Of a stretch of 64,000 bases of DNA, positions 42,940-55,000 are shown one piece after another. Within the stretch, counting starts at the first letter, position 1; the number at the start of each line of letters is the position of its first letter. This DNA comes from Spirometra erinaceieuropaei (lineage: Eukaryota; Platyhelminthes; Cestoda; Diphyllobothriidea; Diphyllobothriidae). The DNA lies in the NCBI GenBank assembly GCA_902702965.1, contig CACRXP010000038.1:1243238-1307237 (forward strand), given 5' to 3'. The notes below the pieces were generated by a model. The model was not told the DNA's origin. It did no database searches and worked only from the letters and a program-made list of their open reading frames with translations. The translations under genes and the position numbers were made by a program.

Positions 42940-45900
42940 AATGTTTTATAGTAGTAAGAGTGTCAAATGAAGGATTATCCAAAACCTCATGTGGTCGTTG
43001 CCAACCACCATGACTGAGCATTTATGCCAGGAATGATAAAGGCGCCATGTGCGGCACCACTGGGCGAAGGCCTGAAGGTCACTGTTTAGGGGCTCATGCA
43101 CAATGTCACGATTTGCCGGCTTATACCTACATGCAATTGTCAGATAATCGGCATACATGAAGGGCTTGACATTCTGAGATACATCGGGTACATCGTAAAC
43201 CAAAAGGCAAAATAATAAAAACAGGCCAAATACACTACCCCGAATGATTCCACTCCTCACACATGTGGTGTTGGAGATAGCGTTGGAAATCTTAACTCGT
43301 GTATGAGCGCCCAGGTAAGAGGATATAAAGTTCAGACGTTTGCCACCTATTCCGAAAGAGGACACTTTCAAGAGAGGAAGGGCATGATCAACACCATCAA
43401 ACGCCTTAGCGAAATCGAAATATTCTGTGTAAAGTGCAAAACCATTGTCCCTTGATTGTAGAACATGGTCAAAGAGCTGACAGGTGTCACAAGCCCGAGC
43501 TTTGAGAAATTAATGCTAAGCAGCATTCAATAGGTTATACTGTGTTGCCTGTCGTATCGTTTCATCTTTGATCAAAATTGCTGAGAGCGTATTTATTGGC
43601 TGTAATTCATCAAATGACGTAGATTAGTCATGCTTGGGAATGGGTAAAATGTGTGATTCCTTCCGCAAGGTTGGACAGATTTCACTTTTAAGTGTGGAAT
43701 TAACTACCTTGCACGGAGTGAGAAAAAAACTTTATCTACATCCGATTTTAAAATGATAACTGGGACACCGTCGCGTCCTGGGCTATGAGATTGACGAAAA
43801 CGCCGAGTCGCTACGGGCAGGTCCCACGGATTGAAAGTTATAGTTTCGAGAACTGCCTCGGTCAATGCCTGGATGGTCGGAAGGGGAACAGCCGAATTTT
43901 TAATAAAGATTATGGACAGGAAAGCACTGAAACTATCAGCGGTCAACTAGGCGTCTGCTTTAAGGCTTCCAAGAGCATCTAAGAGGACGGGATGCTTCAT
44001 TTTTACATGAACTTTCCCTTTTCAAGGAAAACGTTTCGCAACGTTTAACTGGAGGTTTTTGGAGAAGTGTTCCTTTTCGGCTAGCGGCTTTTCTTCAGCC
44101 AATCTTTTAACCCGTATAAAAATATCAAAATAGAGGGTAGGACGGAAACCTCGTTCTAATGGTGATGTCGACGAGAAAGTTTGCGCAATCTGCGGCGAAA
44201 GGGTAAGGGTAGGAAAACCTCATTCCCGACATTAATTATTTTCTTACGGTGGACAAGAGGAGAAATGAGCGGATCCAAAATTTTGCACAGATTGACGGTG
44301 TAGACATTTACATCCGAATTTAGGAATAAGTCAGTCTAGTCATAGGAATTAATGTATATTAACCATTTGGCCGTGTAAGCTGATCCGAAACCGAAGAAGA
44401 AACTGTATTTTGAGGACAGCCTCGAGTTCTAACGTTAAAACAACCATGTGATGGTCTAAGTCCTCGAGTGGGCCTAGGGGTGACACTGACGAAAGGTATA
44501 CAGCCTCTTCAGAAAATATGGTCAAATATGCTTAATCCTCGGGTGGGAAAATCGACAACCTGAGTCCACATTCCAACATCCACAGCCTCAAGTAAGTCTT
44601 CGAACCTTCTGGGGTCGGAAGGCGGGGACCAGCGGACTTCAGAGAGATTGAAGTCGCCAGCAACCAACTGATATTCAAGACTTAATGTGTTCGCAGCACG
44701 TTATGCCTGTGATATATAAAGATCAAAATTTTCATTGGCGTTGGATGGGGGACTGATACGGACGACGAGTAAAGGAAACTTATTTTTCAAAGTAACTTCG
44801 AGCCAATAGCTGCCTTCTACCGCGGAAAAATGCGGAAGGTCCAGCAGCAGAAATGCAAGTGTTTGCTTAATGTAGATGTAACTGCCCCACCACGGATTCC
44901 TTGACGATCACTTCAAACGCAAGTATAGCCGAGAAGATAGAGGATGAAGTCAGCTACGGAAGCTCTTGCTCATGTCTCAGCTACTGAAACAATATCAATG
45001 CAATGCACATCTTATAAAGCAAGCATCTGGCATGTAGAACGAGAATTTTGCGGGAAAGGACGTCTGTTTCTGGGGAAGTTGAGCTAAGTTGTCCAGTATT
45101 TGGCTGCCCACGGATCATATGGTCCGGATGCACATGTCCGGTTCTGCAAACTTTTTTTGGCATCAAAAACTCTGATGTGGATAAAGAGTATTAGGATTTG
45201 GGGGTAGAAATGACGGCAGGGGAACAAATAACTTTAATTAGATGGCTGATTTTCTATTTCAAATCCACAGACATGATACTCTAACGTATGGCTGTCGGAG
45301 TGCAAATGAGGGCTGGGTGAGTTAACTGACACATTTTGGACATTTGCATGAGGATTACATTGATTAAACGGCCGTGGAGGCAACATGTTGTGGGATGAGG
45401 GACGCACTGATTCGACTTGGTCGAAATTCTGTTCAGAGACGGAAATGCCGGCATATTCAGCCTAAACGCTTCGCTATGCGACCTGACAGGAAGTTAGAAA
45501 CACGCTATATTTTGAGCCGTGGAGTTTGAGGGATAGGCAGGCGATTGTAAAGGGAAAGCTTTCAATGAGGAACTGGAGTTTCTCAGTGTACGAGTGGCTG
45601 AAATTCCACTCGGACTCGTCTTTCAAGTAGGCGATTGCTTTGGTTTACTAGGGGTTGCCGGCGGAGTCCGTAGGCGTGTTTGTATGCAAGGCGTGTTGTT
45701 GCGTTTAAAGATCTCAAAATCAAGAGTAGTCGACTTCCATCCGGAATTCATAATGTCGTGACGTAGTGAGGCCGCAGATGCTATCGAAAAAGACTTATTC
45801 GACATGGCAACAGGGGTCGTTATATCTATGTTGGTTTTCGACATTGCCAAACTGTTATCTCTTCTTTGCATTGATGTATGATTCGGGAGAACTGAGCAGC

Positions 45901-46260
45901 GTCCCTTACGGCAGAATTATATAGTTATCTCATTCCTCGGCAAGATGAAGTCAACTTCTACCAAAGAGAAGAGAGTAACTTTTATCGGTGCACTACGGCT
46001 GGGCAGACGCAATCGTCTAGCTTGCGCGACGCTGAAACCCATACCACAACATTGCAGAAACAAGTGCGCACCCTCAACAGCAAATAAGTGATTCGGAATG
46101 TTGCGCAGTGCGACATTATGCTTAAATTTTATCTTCTCCACAGTTTCGAAGCCTATTGCCCCAATAACTTTAAACGATTGTTCAATAACGTTCTTGAAAT
46201 TACTGTTTATATCGCCATGCATCAACTGTTCTAGTATTTCGTAGGTTGATTTTCTGTTAC
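42940..46260 (-). pseudogene. Decayed LINE copy E, same family as D
   Basis: Minus-strand order: ORF1 (46225-45917: HNVALRNIPNHLFAVEGAHL, FSVAQARRLRLPSRSAPIKV, VEVDFILPRNEIT; then 45871-45623), endonuclease traces (45166-44981: SPETDVLSRKILVLHARCLL), RT start (43946-43704: TADSFSAFLSIIFIKNSAVP, FRQSHSPGRDGVPVIILKSD), RT palm and beyond (43371-42946: SSFGIGGKRLNFISSYLGAH, MYADYLTI, QAFAQWCRTWRL). The catalytic YADD is YADY and the QGSVLGPLLF box is RGSVFGLFLLF, so it is dead. It is useful as the reference for the 5' half missing from D. Confidence 0.85.
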
Positions 46261-47446
46261 GACTAGCGGAGGCATAGTTTTGAGCGCTTAAAGGGTCAAG
46301 AGGCTATCGATGGAGTAATGTAATTTTGAGTTACTAAATATCCAGAGGTGACCGCAAACACACGCTGGTAACCGCTGTGTCTCTGGCCACGGTTTTGGCA
46401 CCCAGAGATGATGAGGAAGCCGCGAGGTTTCGTTTTTTAGCAAGTCGTCTTCGGGGCATTACAAGGTACTAGGCAGGCTTTCGGTTGCGGTACAAGGATA
46501 AAAACGTTGCTAACTTACAAAAAACGCGCAGTACTACAAAATACCACTGCTAATTTGCGACCATAAATAGACAGAGACGGTCTGGCACGGCGTCAATAAA
46601 CAGGCGCTTCGCAGAATGCAGCTATTTTGCCAGACTGTCCAATTGGAGAGGGAAGAATTATGCCCGGAAATAATAAACGACTTTTAAGAAGAACTCAAGC
46701 GAAAGCAAGCATTAATAGCCCAAGAATATCGAAGTAAAGGCGAAGATTCAGTCATCTTTGAAATTGGGCTGTCCGATAATCTTATTTAAGCACATAGACA
46801 TTTTAAAGGAGTTGAGGATGCTGGTCCAGATTTCGTCAGGCTGAGGTACGAACGTAACATGAAAGTATCTCTTCGGACTTCCATGTCCCTGGTGAAAAAA
46901 CTAGTGGGTTGCTAGCCTTTTAATCAGTGGATCTTTGGCCCGCTGAAGTAGAAGTTCAATCAGTTTGCCTTTGCTGGTATTTAGCCTTTCGCAAGAGACG
47001 CAAAGCATATGATTACATGCTAAATGCAAAAATAACACAATTTCGAAACATTTTTGTCCAAACTTTCTAGCTTATTCGAAACATGACGAACCACATAGAC
47101 ATGCATACATATATCGGTTTTCACCTCCTATTGCAGGCTTGTCGAGCTACTACAGATAATTCATTGTTGTTTCCCAACCGCAATCAGCCCCAAATTTCGT
47201 CAGTGCGGAACACTGCTCAGTGGCCCGTTTGATGGTAGACCTGTGAATTAATCTTCTCAAGCTATGGCAGTTCGAGGCTGAACTGATCCCCCCCCTGTCA
47301 AAACCGACTGAAAGTTTTCAAGAGGTGTTAAATAAGCTAGTTTTTTTCCGTCCGTCCTGCTTTGAGGATAATCGTGAAAATACTCATGCCACTTGTAACA
47401 GAAACGATCACAAATACCGTAAAATAAATAACCGGAAAGAAAAAAT
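46261..47446. other. No feature recognised
   Basis: About 1.2 kb of sequence following LINE E with short frames only and no motif. A C-run and mixed sequence near 47290 precede SINE copy S4. Confidence 0.4.
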
Positions 47447-47640
47447 ATATAGGCAGAATGGTATTACCGACAAAGACAAGGGGAACTGGAATGGCCATTT
47501 TTGGCTTATTAGGCGTCATCAGCCAGTCATACGCAAGCCCGAAATGTGGAACACCCGAGCCTCGAACTCGCGACCTGTTAGTTAGAAGTCTACACCTCTA
47601 CCCGCTGGGCCACGAGCCCGTTGCCGTGTCGGAAAAAATA
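47447..47640 (-). mobile_element. tRNA-Arg-like SINE, copy S4 (antisense)
   Basis: The plus strand begins ATATAGGCAGAATGGTATTA. On the minus strand it carries TGGCCCAGCGG (A box), anticodon loop around CTTCTAA and GTTCGAGGC (B box, the best preserved of the five copies). It ends just after CACGAGCCCGTTGCCG, so the upstream leader is missing and this is a single tRNA-plus-tail unit. Confidence 0.8.
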
Positions 47641-48915
47641 TAAACAAACACGACGAATTAATCCTGGAAAACTCAATGATGAAACTACTATGCTACAGCA
47701 GGTCTTTAGATTTTAATAGGCCAGAATGTGGGCGGAAAGAGCAAAAGTCTTAGCTGGATACTAGTCTGTAAACTGCCAGTGCTATCGTTACTGCTGTGAA
47801 CTGGGAAGGTAACCAAACAGGCATCAAAAACCAGTAGTAAATTTCAACGGCGTCTCACAGCTGTACTGAATTTGTGTCGCGCTCTGCCCAGGTTGGTCAT
47901 CTCATTTTTAGTCTAGTGTGAGTTTCTCCAGTAAGTTGACGCCACAGTTTTTACGCCGACCCACGTATAAGCCTATCATCTATTATTCCGGGTAGCCCCG
48001 TTCATAGAGCATAACTTGGCCGGCGAGAGGTGCATTGTTCTCTATGTCATCTGAATACTTAATCTGCGTACGCAGAGGTCGCGGTCGTGGTTTTTGTTAT
48101 TTCAATGTTATCCGGAATCACAAATTCATTTAATCAGGCTGCAAATTTTCCTTGTCGCAAGAGTCTTAGCCGTCTTGATGAAATTGCGATTGTACCCCAT
48201 TGTTCTTGACGATTGTTAATGCTTTCTGCGTTAACTGAAGAGATAGCTCTTCATCCACAAATGAGCTCTCTTGTCTTTCGACGTAGGCATACACGGGTTT
48301 GCCCGTTAGTGGGCCACAACGACTGTCAATGGGACGACGTACATTTAATGGTTGTACTGCAGTTTAAAAGAGCTGACTAAAATACGTCAAAGCCGTATAG
48401 GTGCTTCGCCGTTACCTGCCACTCTTGGGTTGAACAACGAAGAGGAGGCCAGGAGGAGGTCTCTGCGTCGTTTCAAAAGACTTTACTTGCTATCTTAGTT
48501 CGTCTGTCAGCCTCTCTTGTCCATCGCCTGCCAAATGCTGTGTATGTTGTTTAAGAATGAAATTTTACTAATACAAGTTGACGAAAAAGTGGTTACTGGC
48601 TCCGGCTTTCGTCTGCTCCTAATTTTATATGCGGTTTTCGATTACAAAGTTGCCCAAGACTGAGAGGAATTCAAGACTGACAAGTTCTTATGCTACCCGT
48701 TTTTTGTTCACCATCATCTTGTTACAAATTGAGTGAGCTGCTAAAGTGCGCATATTAAGTGATCCCAACAGTGGAGTGTGTTCAGCAAGATTTACTTATT
48801 CACAGAGTGCTCCCCTTCCATCCCTATTTGGTTCTGATTGAAAACCCGAAAAAGTACTACTTGCAGCCTGAATTATGCTTGTAAAACTTTGCTCCGTTTT
48901 ACAGGCTGCTTCTTG
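47641..48915. other. Presumed 5' flank of the ankyrin gene
   Basis: No feature is supported here. The 5' UTR and promoter of the ankyrin-repeat gene should lie in this interval or further left. An acceptor-like CGTTTTACAG ends at 48904, just before the inferred ATG, so a 5' UTR intron or a trans-splice acceptor is possible. Confidence 0.4.
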
Positions 48916-49023
48916 ATGGTTGACTGCCAATTACAGGATGCACCAGAAATCGTCCGTGCGATTTTCATGGGTGGTCGTTCGGAGGTACTGTCAGCTTTGG
49001 CAAAGGAAGATGTTAATATTCTC
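48916..49023 (+). CDS. ANKRD28: Ankyrin gene exon 1 (start codon)
   Basis: The ATG at 48916 opens MVDCQLQDAPEIVRAIFMGG, then RSEVLSALAKEDVNIL, with donor GTGAGT at 49024. Family proteins begin with about seven residues before the (Q/A)-x-(P)-x-(L/I)-V-(Q/R)-A-I-F block, so this start fits better than any upstream codon. Exon 1 may extend left as 5' UTR to the AG at 48904. Confidence 0.82.
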
Positions 49024-52000
49024 GTGAGTTTCGTTTGCATTTGAAGTTATTCTTGATCTTTTTGTCAACTAGACAACGTTACAGTTTGCCTGTGAAACTT
49101 GCCTCCTGCAGTAAAGTAATAAAATATACCTCGGAGGATTTTCATGCCGCTTTTGAAGTGGCAGCACCGATTTCTAGCATTTTCGTTTGTTCATACCACC
49201 ACCACCACCACCACCACCACCACCACCACCACCACCACCACCACCACCACCACTAGTACTATTACTACCACCACTGTCACAGCTCATGATGTTTGTTTAC
49301 GATTCGTGTGCCCATCTTTACAGGATAACCTAAAGCGAACAGCTCTTCACGCCGCGGCCTACTGTGGTGAGGCTGAAATCGCAGAACTCCTTTTACAGGA
49401 GAATGCGAGAGTCAATGCGAAGGATTTCAAATGGTTTACTCCTCTGCATCGGGCATGCGCCTCGAAGGCTCCCCAAGTCATGCAGGTAATTGTAGATGAC
49501 AAAGTTTCCGCCTCCCTTGCGCAAAGTGGGCACAGGCATTTGTTTTCCTGTTGTAATGTTTTACCACGGCAATGGTTAATATCAGAAAATTGTGCATTCA
49601 CTCCTGCCAGGTATTATTGAACCGTGGTGCTGATCGAAATGCGCGTGACAAGTCTTGGCAAACCCCCCTTCATGTCGCAGCTATAAATGGCAGCGTCGAT
49701 TGTGCCCGTCTTCTCCTCGATGGCGCGGCCAATGTCAACGCCTCAGATCGCGGTGGCCACACACCTCTTCATCATGCTGTCAATGAGGGTCACCTTGAGG
49801 TACCTTGTTTCTATCGTTGTTTTTCCCTTTCACTGTTCTTTGCCTTGTTTTCCACTACCTCACGCCGAAAATTTATCTTACACTGTTTATGCATTAGTAA
49901 AGCGACTTTTGTGCATTCTTATTTAGCTGGTGCGACTCCTGCTTTCAAACGGAGCATCTGTAAATGCGTTTGACAAGTGCGACCGCCGAGCAATGCATTG
50001 GGCGGCCTCGCGGGGTTTGACCGACGTGAGTTACAGTACTCGCCATATTTTCTAAGTACTTGCTGTTGCACGCTTCCTCTTTCTCTTTTGTTATTGGTTT
50101 GACAGGTCTGAGGGAGTGCAAGAAAATTATTAATCTCGGACGCGTGCGTTTAATGCAGCCTGGTTATTGAAACTTCTTTGTCACATTTCACACCAAGTTA
50201 AACTCAACAGCCCTTCCATATTGGTTGCCTCGAAAATGTTTGGACACTTTCTGGAATTTACAATCGGGCAACTAGCTTATGTATGAACCGTATGTTTTCC
50301 GCCTTCACCGCCAATACCGGGGCATGTTACACCCCAAACCCCATCCATATGTTTTTGTGCCAAATGCCCTATCGATTTGTTTCAGCCACAGAGGTTGCCT
50401 ACTAACTTTCTTGCCTGAGGTTTACGCTTAGGCGACTTCTTTAAAAATATAATTCCTAAATTTTCGACCTTACAGAGTGTGGACTCGCCTCCAGACAACC
50501 TTCAAAATGTCTACAATTGTAGTCGAATTATTTCGAAATTCTTGCTTCATGCAAAAAACGCACGATCCTTGAGGTTTCTGCACTTGTTACTGCGACAATG
50601 AATATTAGGATCGTCTAAGTTATGCATTCAGTATCGCTGTAAATAACAGTACTATTATGTTTACTTGTGTGGATAGACACTTATAGGGCACTCGTTAAAT
50701 AATCCATTCTTTTGTTAAAATCGCCTTACCTGCGCTATTTTTTGCGCAGATAGAACTAGCAAGATAACTTCTGACTGACGTCGTTGTGCATTTTTACCGT
50801 TCCGGACCTAGGCGATAAACAGTCCAAGTTTGATTATTGGCACAGTTCTTCGGTAATTCACGACGCTTGACCGTCTTTTCACTGTTTATCATATTTAATA
50901 GTTTGTGAGATTTCAGAGTCCCTTACGCACCTTTTGACTCATTCCAGTCCTGTTTACTCACCACTATAACTGTCCCCCCTCCTTTACTCTCTCCAGATAA
51001 TTGATTTACTCTGTGATTTCGGCGCTGAGATCAACTGCCGAGACAAGACTCAGTATACACCGTTGCACGTGGCTGCCGCGCACGGTCACGTCTCTGTCAT
51101 CCGCCAGCTCCTCAGTCGCGGAGCTGAGCTGCACGCTCTGACCGGAAAGGTGAGTTTTTTTTTAGAGCCGTTTCTTCTATTGATCATTGCCGAAAGCCCA
51201 CTCTAACCGTCTGTCCTTCGGGGCTGACTCTCTGTCATTATGGCACCATTGAAGCGCTTCGTTATTGTGATTTTGGCTGACTAGTTTGCCGCCACACATT
51301 CGGTTTTAGCAATTCATGACGACCCTGCGGGGAAATCAGCTGCCCCCACCTGATTATGGGTCCTGTGATGTTGTATTGCTCTCTGGGGTGCTCTGATTGT
51401 GTCCCCCAAACGGGCCACGTAGATGCGTTGGACCAACACGGGGGCCATATTGGACCCTGGCGGGCCTTATCGGAATTGCGCACCATAACGAATGCCAACA
51501 TTTCGGGGTGCGGTGGCGGACCCAGTTGCCGGCGTACGTTGTGCACACTGGGACCGTGCTACCCCCCATTGTTGTTGTGAATCAACAACCTGGTTATTTG
51601 TTATGTGGACCAGGGGGTGTGGAGTGGAACGCCAAGGTACGGGCTCGACCGTGCCATCCACCTGCGCCCTCCCACGCCTCCGGTCTTCTGGACTCTGTCT
51701 TGACACCGGGTCCAGGCGGGGGAGGAGAGAGTGCGGTGGATGCTGTGCAAGCCATCTATCACCATAAACTAAATTTTCGCACAAGTCACCGTCCCTGCTC
51801 CCACCTTCCTGTGGAGCGAACGGTGGACATCGGTGGACGCGACGATCGAACTGTCGGGGTGCTCTGATTTGAATCCTCACCTTTCTTTTTTCATTTATGG
51901 CACTTATCAACTTACGACTAGGAGATTTTATTATTGTGAGCGACGGGAAATTGACCAGTTTTGAATCTTAGCACCCGAGTCGAATCGTCCGTTGTCTCTG

Positions 52001-55000
52001 AAACTTTGGAGGTTGGTTTCAATTCAGCGGAATCTACGTTTTTCCTCGTCCAATTTTTTTTATTAAGGGGAACTTCTGTCATCGTTTGATTCCACTCAAA
52101 TTAAACGAACCACACACGACCTTGATTACTCTGCTAAAGAGCGACTGCCGTTGACAGAGGAAATGACTACACAATGCATTCGTCTGTCTGGGACATCTGA
52201 ACATCTCTTCATTTGAGATGTAGTGTCGGCACAGTAATAATTCCACCACCTGCGGAGGTTTAAACGTCTAATCACGTTTCTGTGCTGGCATGCGTGAATA
52301 CCCCTAATTCTAACAGGAAGGGATCACAATTTTTTTGTCAAAATATATAGTACTGTCTAGTAGCTGACAGTGGCACTGTATCGTGCCGATATTTTGGCGC
52401 TCTAGGCCAGGTGAAACTTAACATTTAACAGTTTTGGCGAACTCTCAAACGTAAATGTTCAATGTCAAAAGGCTGAACTAGTCTGTCTACTTCTTCATTT
52501 TTCATTTTGTCGAGGCAGAGGCGCACTTTGAGCACAGTCCCCTTCAATGTTTATCGGTTTGTAATCATTAGTACGCGGGAAATATGAGGGTTTGCAAATA
52601 ATTTTCTGTTCCTTTTGCCGGGATTTTTGCCTTGGTTTTTTCCGTTAGACCTACCTGCCATATCTCCTCAAAAGTGAGAGGCATAGTCCGTCGCTTAAGA
52701 AGTCGTAGGATTTAAAGCACTCCAATGAAGCTCGGTAGTGGTGATTTTTATTGAGAGCAAAGCTCATACTTGAGACTATTCGGGAGGTGGGCACAGTCCG
52801 CCGCTCCACTGTTATGGCCTCGTACTATGACGAGTTTGTTTATCGGCCAGTCTGAAAGCCCCATAACCGGAGATCCCAACAGTCATTTTCAGTGGGGTAT
52901 AGGCATGTTCCCACCAGCGCAGTTATTCCAACACACAGGAGTCTTGCTGACAGCCAAAAGTCGCGGCTTGGGAGATTGCCAACTGATAAGACGATTCATT
53001 TTCATTCAGGACTGAGAGTAGGCACAGTTGCAATGATTCCTCCGGCGAGTGTGGGGTATGTAACCCACCTGGGTGGTAACCCAAAAGTCCACCTTATCTT
53101 AGTTAGATAGGTGTGGTTCATTACGGTTTGCTTGGCAATAGGTGGCGAAGGGTGTTATGCGATAGGGGGATTTTCATCTTTACTAGAATTACAGGCGTTG
53201 AAGTTGCCTGTATCGGGTTCAAGGTTAGGATTAGGGCTGCGGTTATAGTTAATATTGGGAAATGGGTTATTCTTAGGGTTAACTTTGCCAGGTTTGGGTT
53301 GTGGGTTGATTCTAGGGTTGGGGGTTATGGTTTAGGATCAGGACTAGGGTTTGAAGACTTTGGTCAAGGTTACGGCTACGTTGGAATTTTATTTAAAGGC
53401 TTACGGGTTAAGGTTTAGATTTACTCATTACAGGCATGACGACGGTCAGTGTTAGGTTGTAGTTAACTACAGTTTTTCTAGCGGGTTACATAGCACGCCC
53501 TTGCATTTATGGAGAACCGAGAGCCCCTCCCTCCTTGAAGCCCGCTACGTGTTGTCCGTTTGCAGTCGGCTATATCCCAAGCCCAGATAGGCAAGGTCTA
53601 GGGCCTGAGCTTCGGTCCAGTTGATTGTTGAGCTAGACGCCCCGGTCACTCTAAATGCCCATTCTTCATGGACTGTAGCGAGCAGTATTCAAGGCTTGAC
53701 GTATATTCACATCCGAAATGTGAGCACTCATACGATAGTACTTTTGCGTACTGCCACTTTTACTGCTATCTACGTTTTCAGGGCAACTCTCCACTGCACA
53801 TTGCTTGCCTGAATGGCAAGAGCGAGGTAGTGGAAGTCCTACTTGAGGCAATTGCAGAGCACTCAGCCGACGATGCCAGTGAAGATGTCACACCCACAGC
53901 CTCCCCTTCGCCACCATCGTCAGCAACTCCTCCTATTGCGGCTGCAGAAGCGCAGACAGATGCCATTCCCGTGGATGCGAGTTTCCGCCCGCCAACATCT
54001 CCACTCCCAGTGTCTACGGTCTCACGTCGCCGCCTGAGTTACACCAGTGGTGGCACCCAACAGAACCCCACTGCTTCCGTGGCAGAAGCCGTGACTGCGC
54101 AAAACGCGACTGGGCTAACACCGATCCACTTAGCTGCCGTCTCGACCGAAGGCGACGCCTGTCTGGAACGTCTTTTGGCTTTCAGTGAGGTGCGGAGCGA
54201 TGAGGAGTCGAAGACAAGGGAAGGTTGTTCTGCTTTTCCCCTACTTGATCTCGAGGTGACGTGTGGGGACGCGGAACGAACCCCTCTGCATTTGGCGGCT
54301 GCCCATGGCCGGTGAGTCTAGGGCCTTAGAATGTCGGTTTCTTACCACCTTAACTATGGCAGAGGGCTACCTGTTCAGCATGGGCTACCGTCTTCTTGTC
54401 CTCCTTCAAATCTCCTTACTTTATGCCGTTGCTGCTGTTATGAGAAGGCATGCCCTAATTGGTTTGCGCATTCCCTCTGGCACACCGTGTCGAGCCTCCA
54501 AGATTCTGCCAGCGCTTCTTTTCTCCATTCTTCCTCCCTTTTGTACCTTTTCACTGTTTTCATCCATCCGCTTTTTTGTATTTTGCGAGTATACGAGATT
54601 TAGGCCTCCCGATCATGTCCCGCTAGGTCCTACATCTGCACTGCTTCTCTTTTCCTCCTTCGAGTTGCGCACGCTGTCGTCTTCTGCTGGAACGTGGTGC
54701 CAATGTATTCGCCAAGGATCGTTGGGGCAACACACCGCTGCATTTGGCTGCGGCCCATGGCCATGACACCGTTGTAACTATCCTTTTGAATGCCGGCGCT
54801 CGTTGGGATGCCCCCGGCGACGGTGGCTTCACTCCTCTCCATTCGGCAGCCGCTGCTGGCTTCGCAACATGCCTTTCGAGGTCGGTGAATTCTTCGCCGT
54901 TTTTTAATCCCCCAACCTGCCAGCCATCACCGCCATACTTGCAATCAACCTTGAAACACTTTCAAAAACGCGTCAACTACTTGGTTTGAGAATTCGAATC

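Larger units (their letters stand above)
51150..53781 (+). other. Ankyrin gene intron 5 with repeats
   Basis: A 2.6-kb GT-AG intron containing dispersed repeat R copy B (about 51540-51860) and a TTAGGG-like tract (53200-53400). The remaining sequence shows no supported feature. Confidence 0.6.

Noticed and set aside
49144..49320. Plus-strand frame through poly-Thr joined to ankyrin exon 2
   Set aside because: The poly-Thr part is the ACC microsatellite in intron 1; a strong acceptor at 49323 and family alignment start the exon at 49324.
51262..51910. Overlapping frames on both strands around 51.3-51.9 kb
   Set aside because: They coincide with dispersed repeat R, the frames are not conserved among its copies, and none has a recognisable domain.
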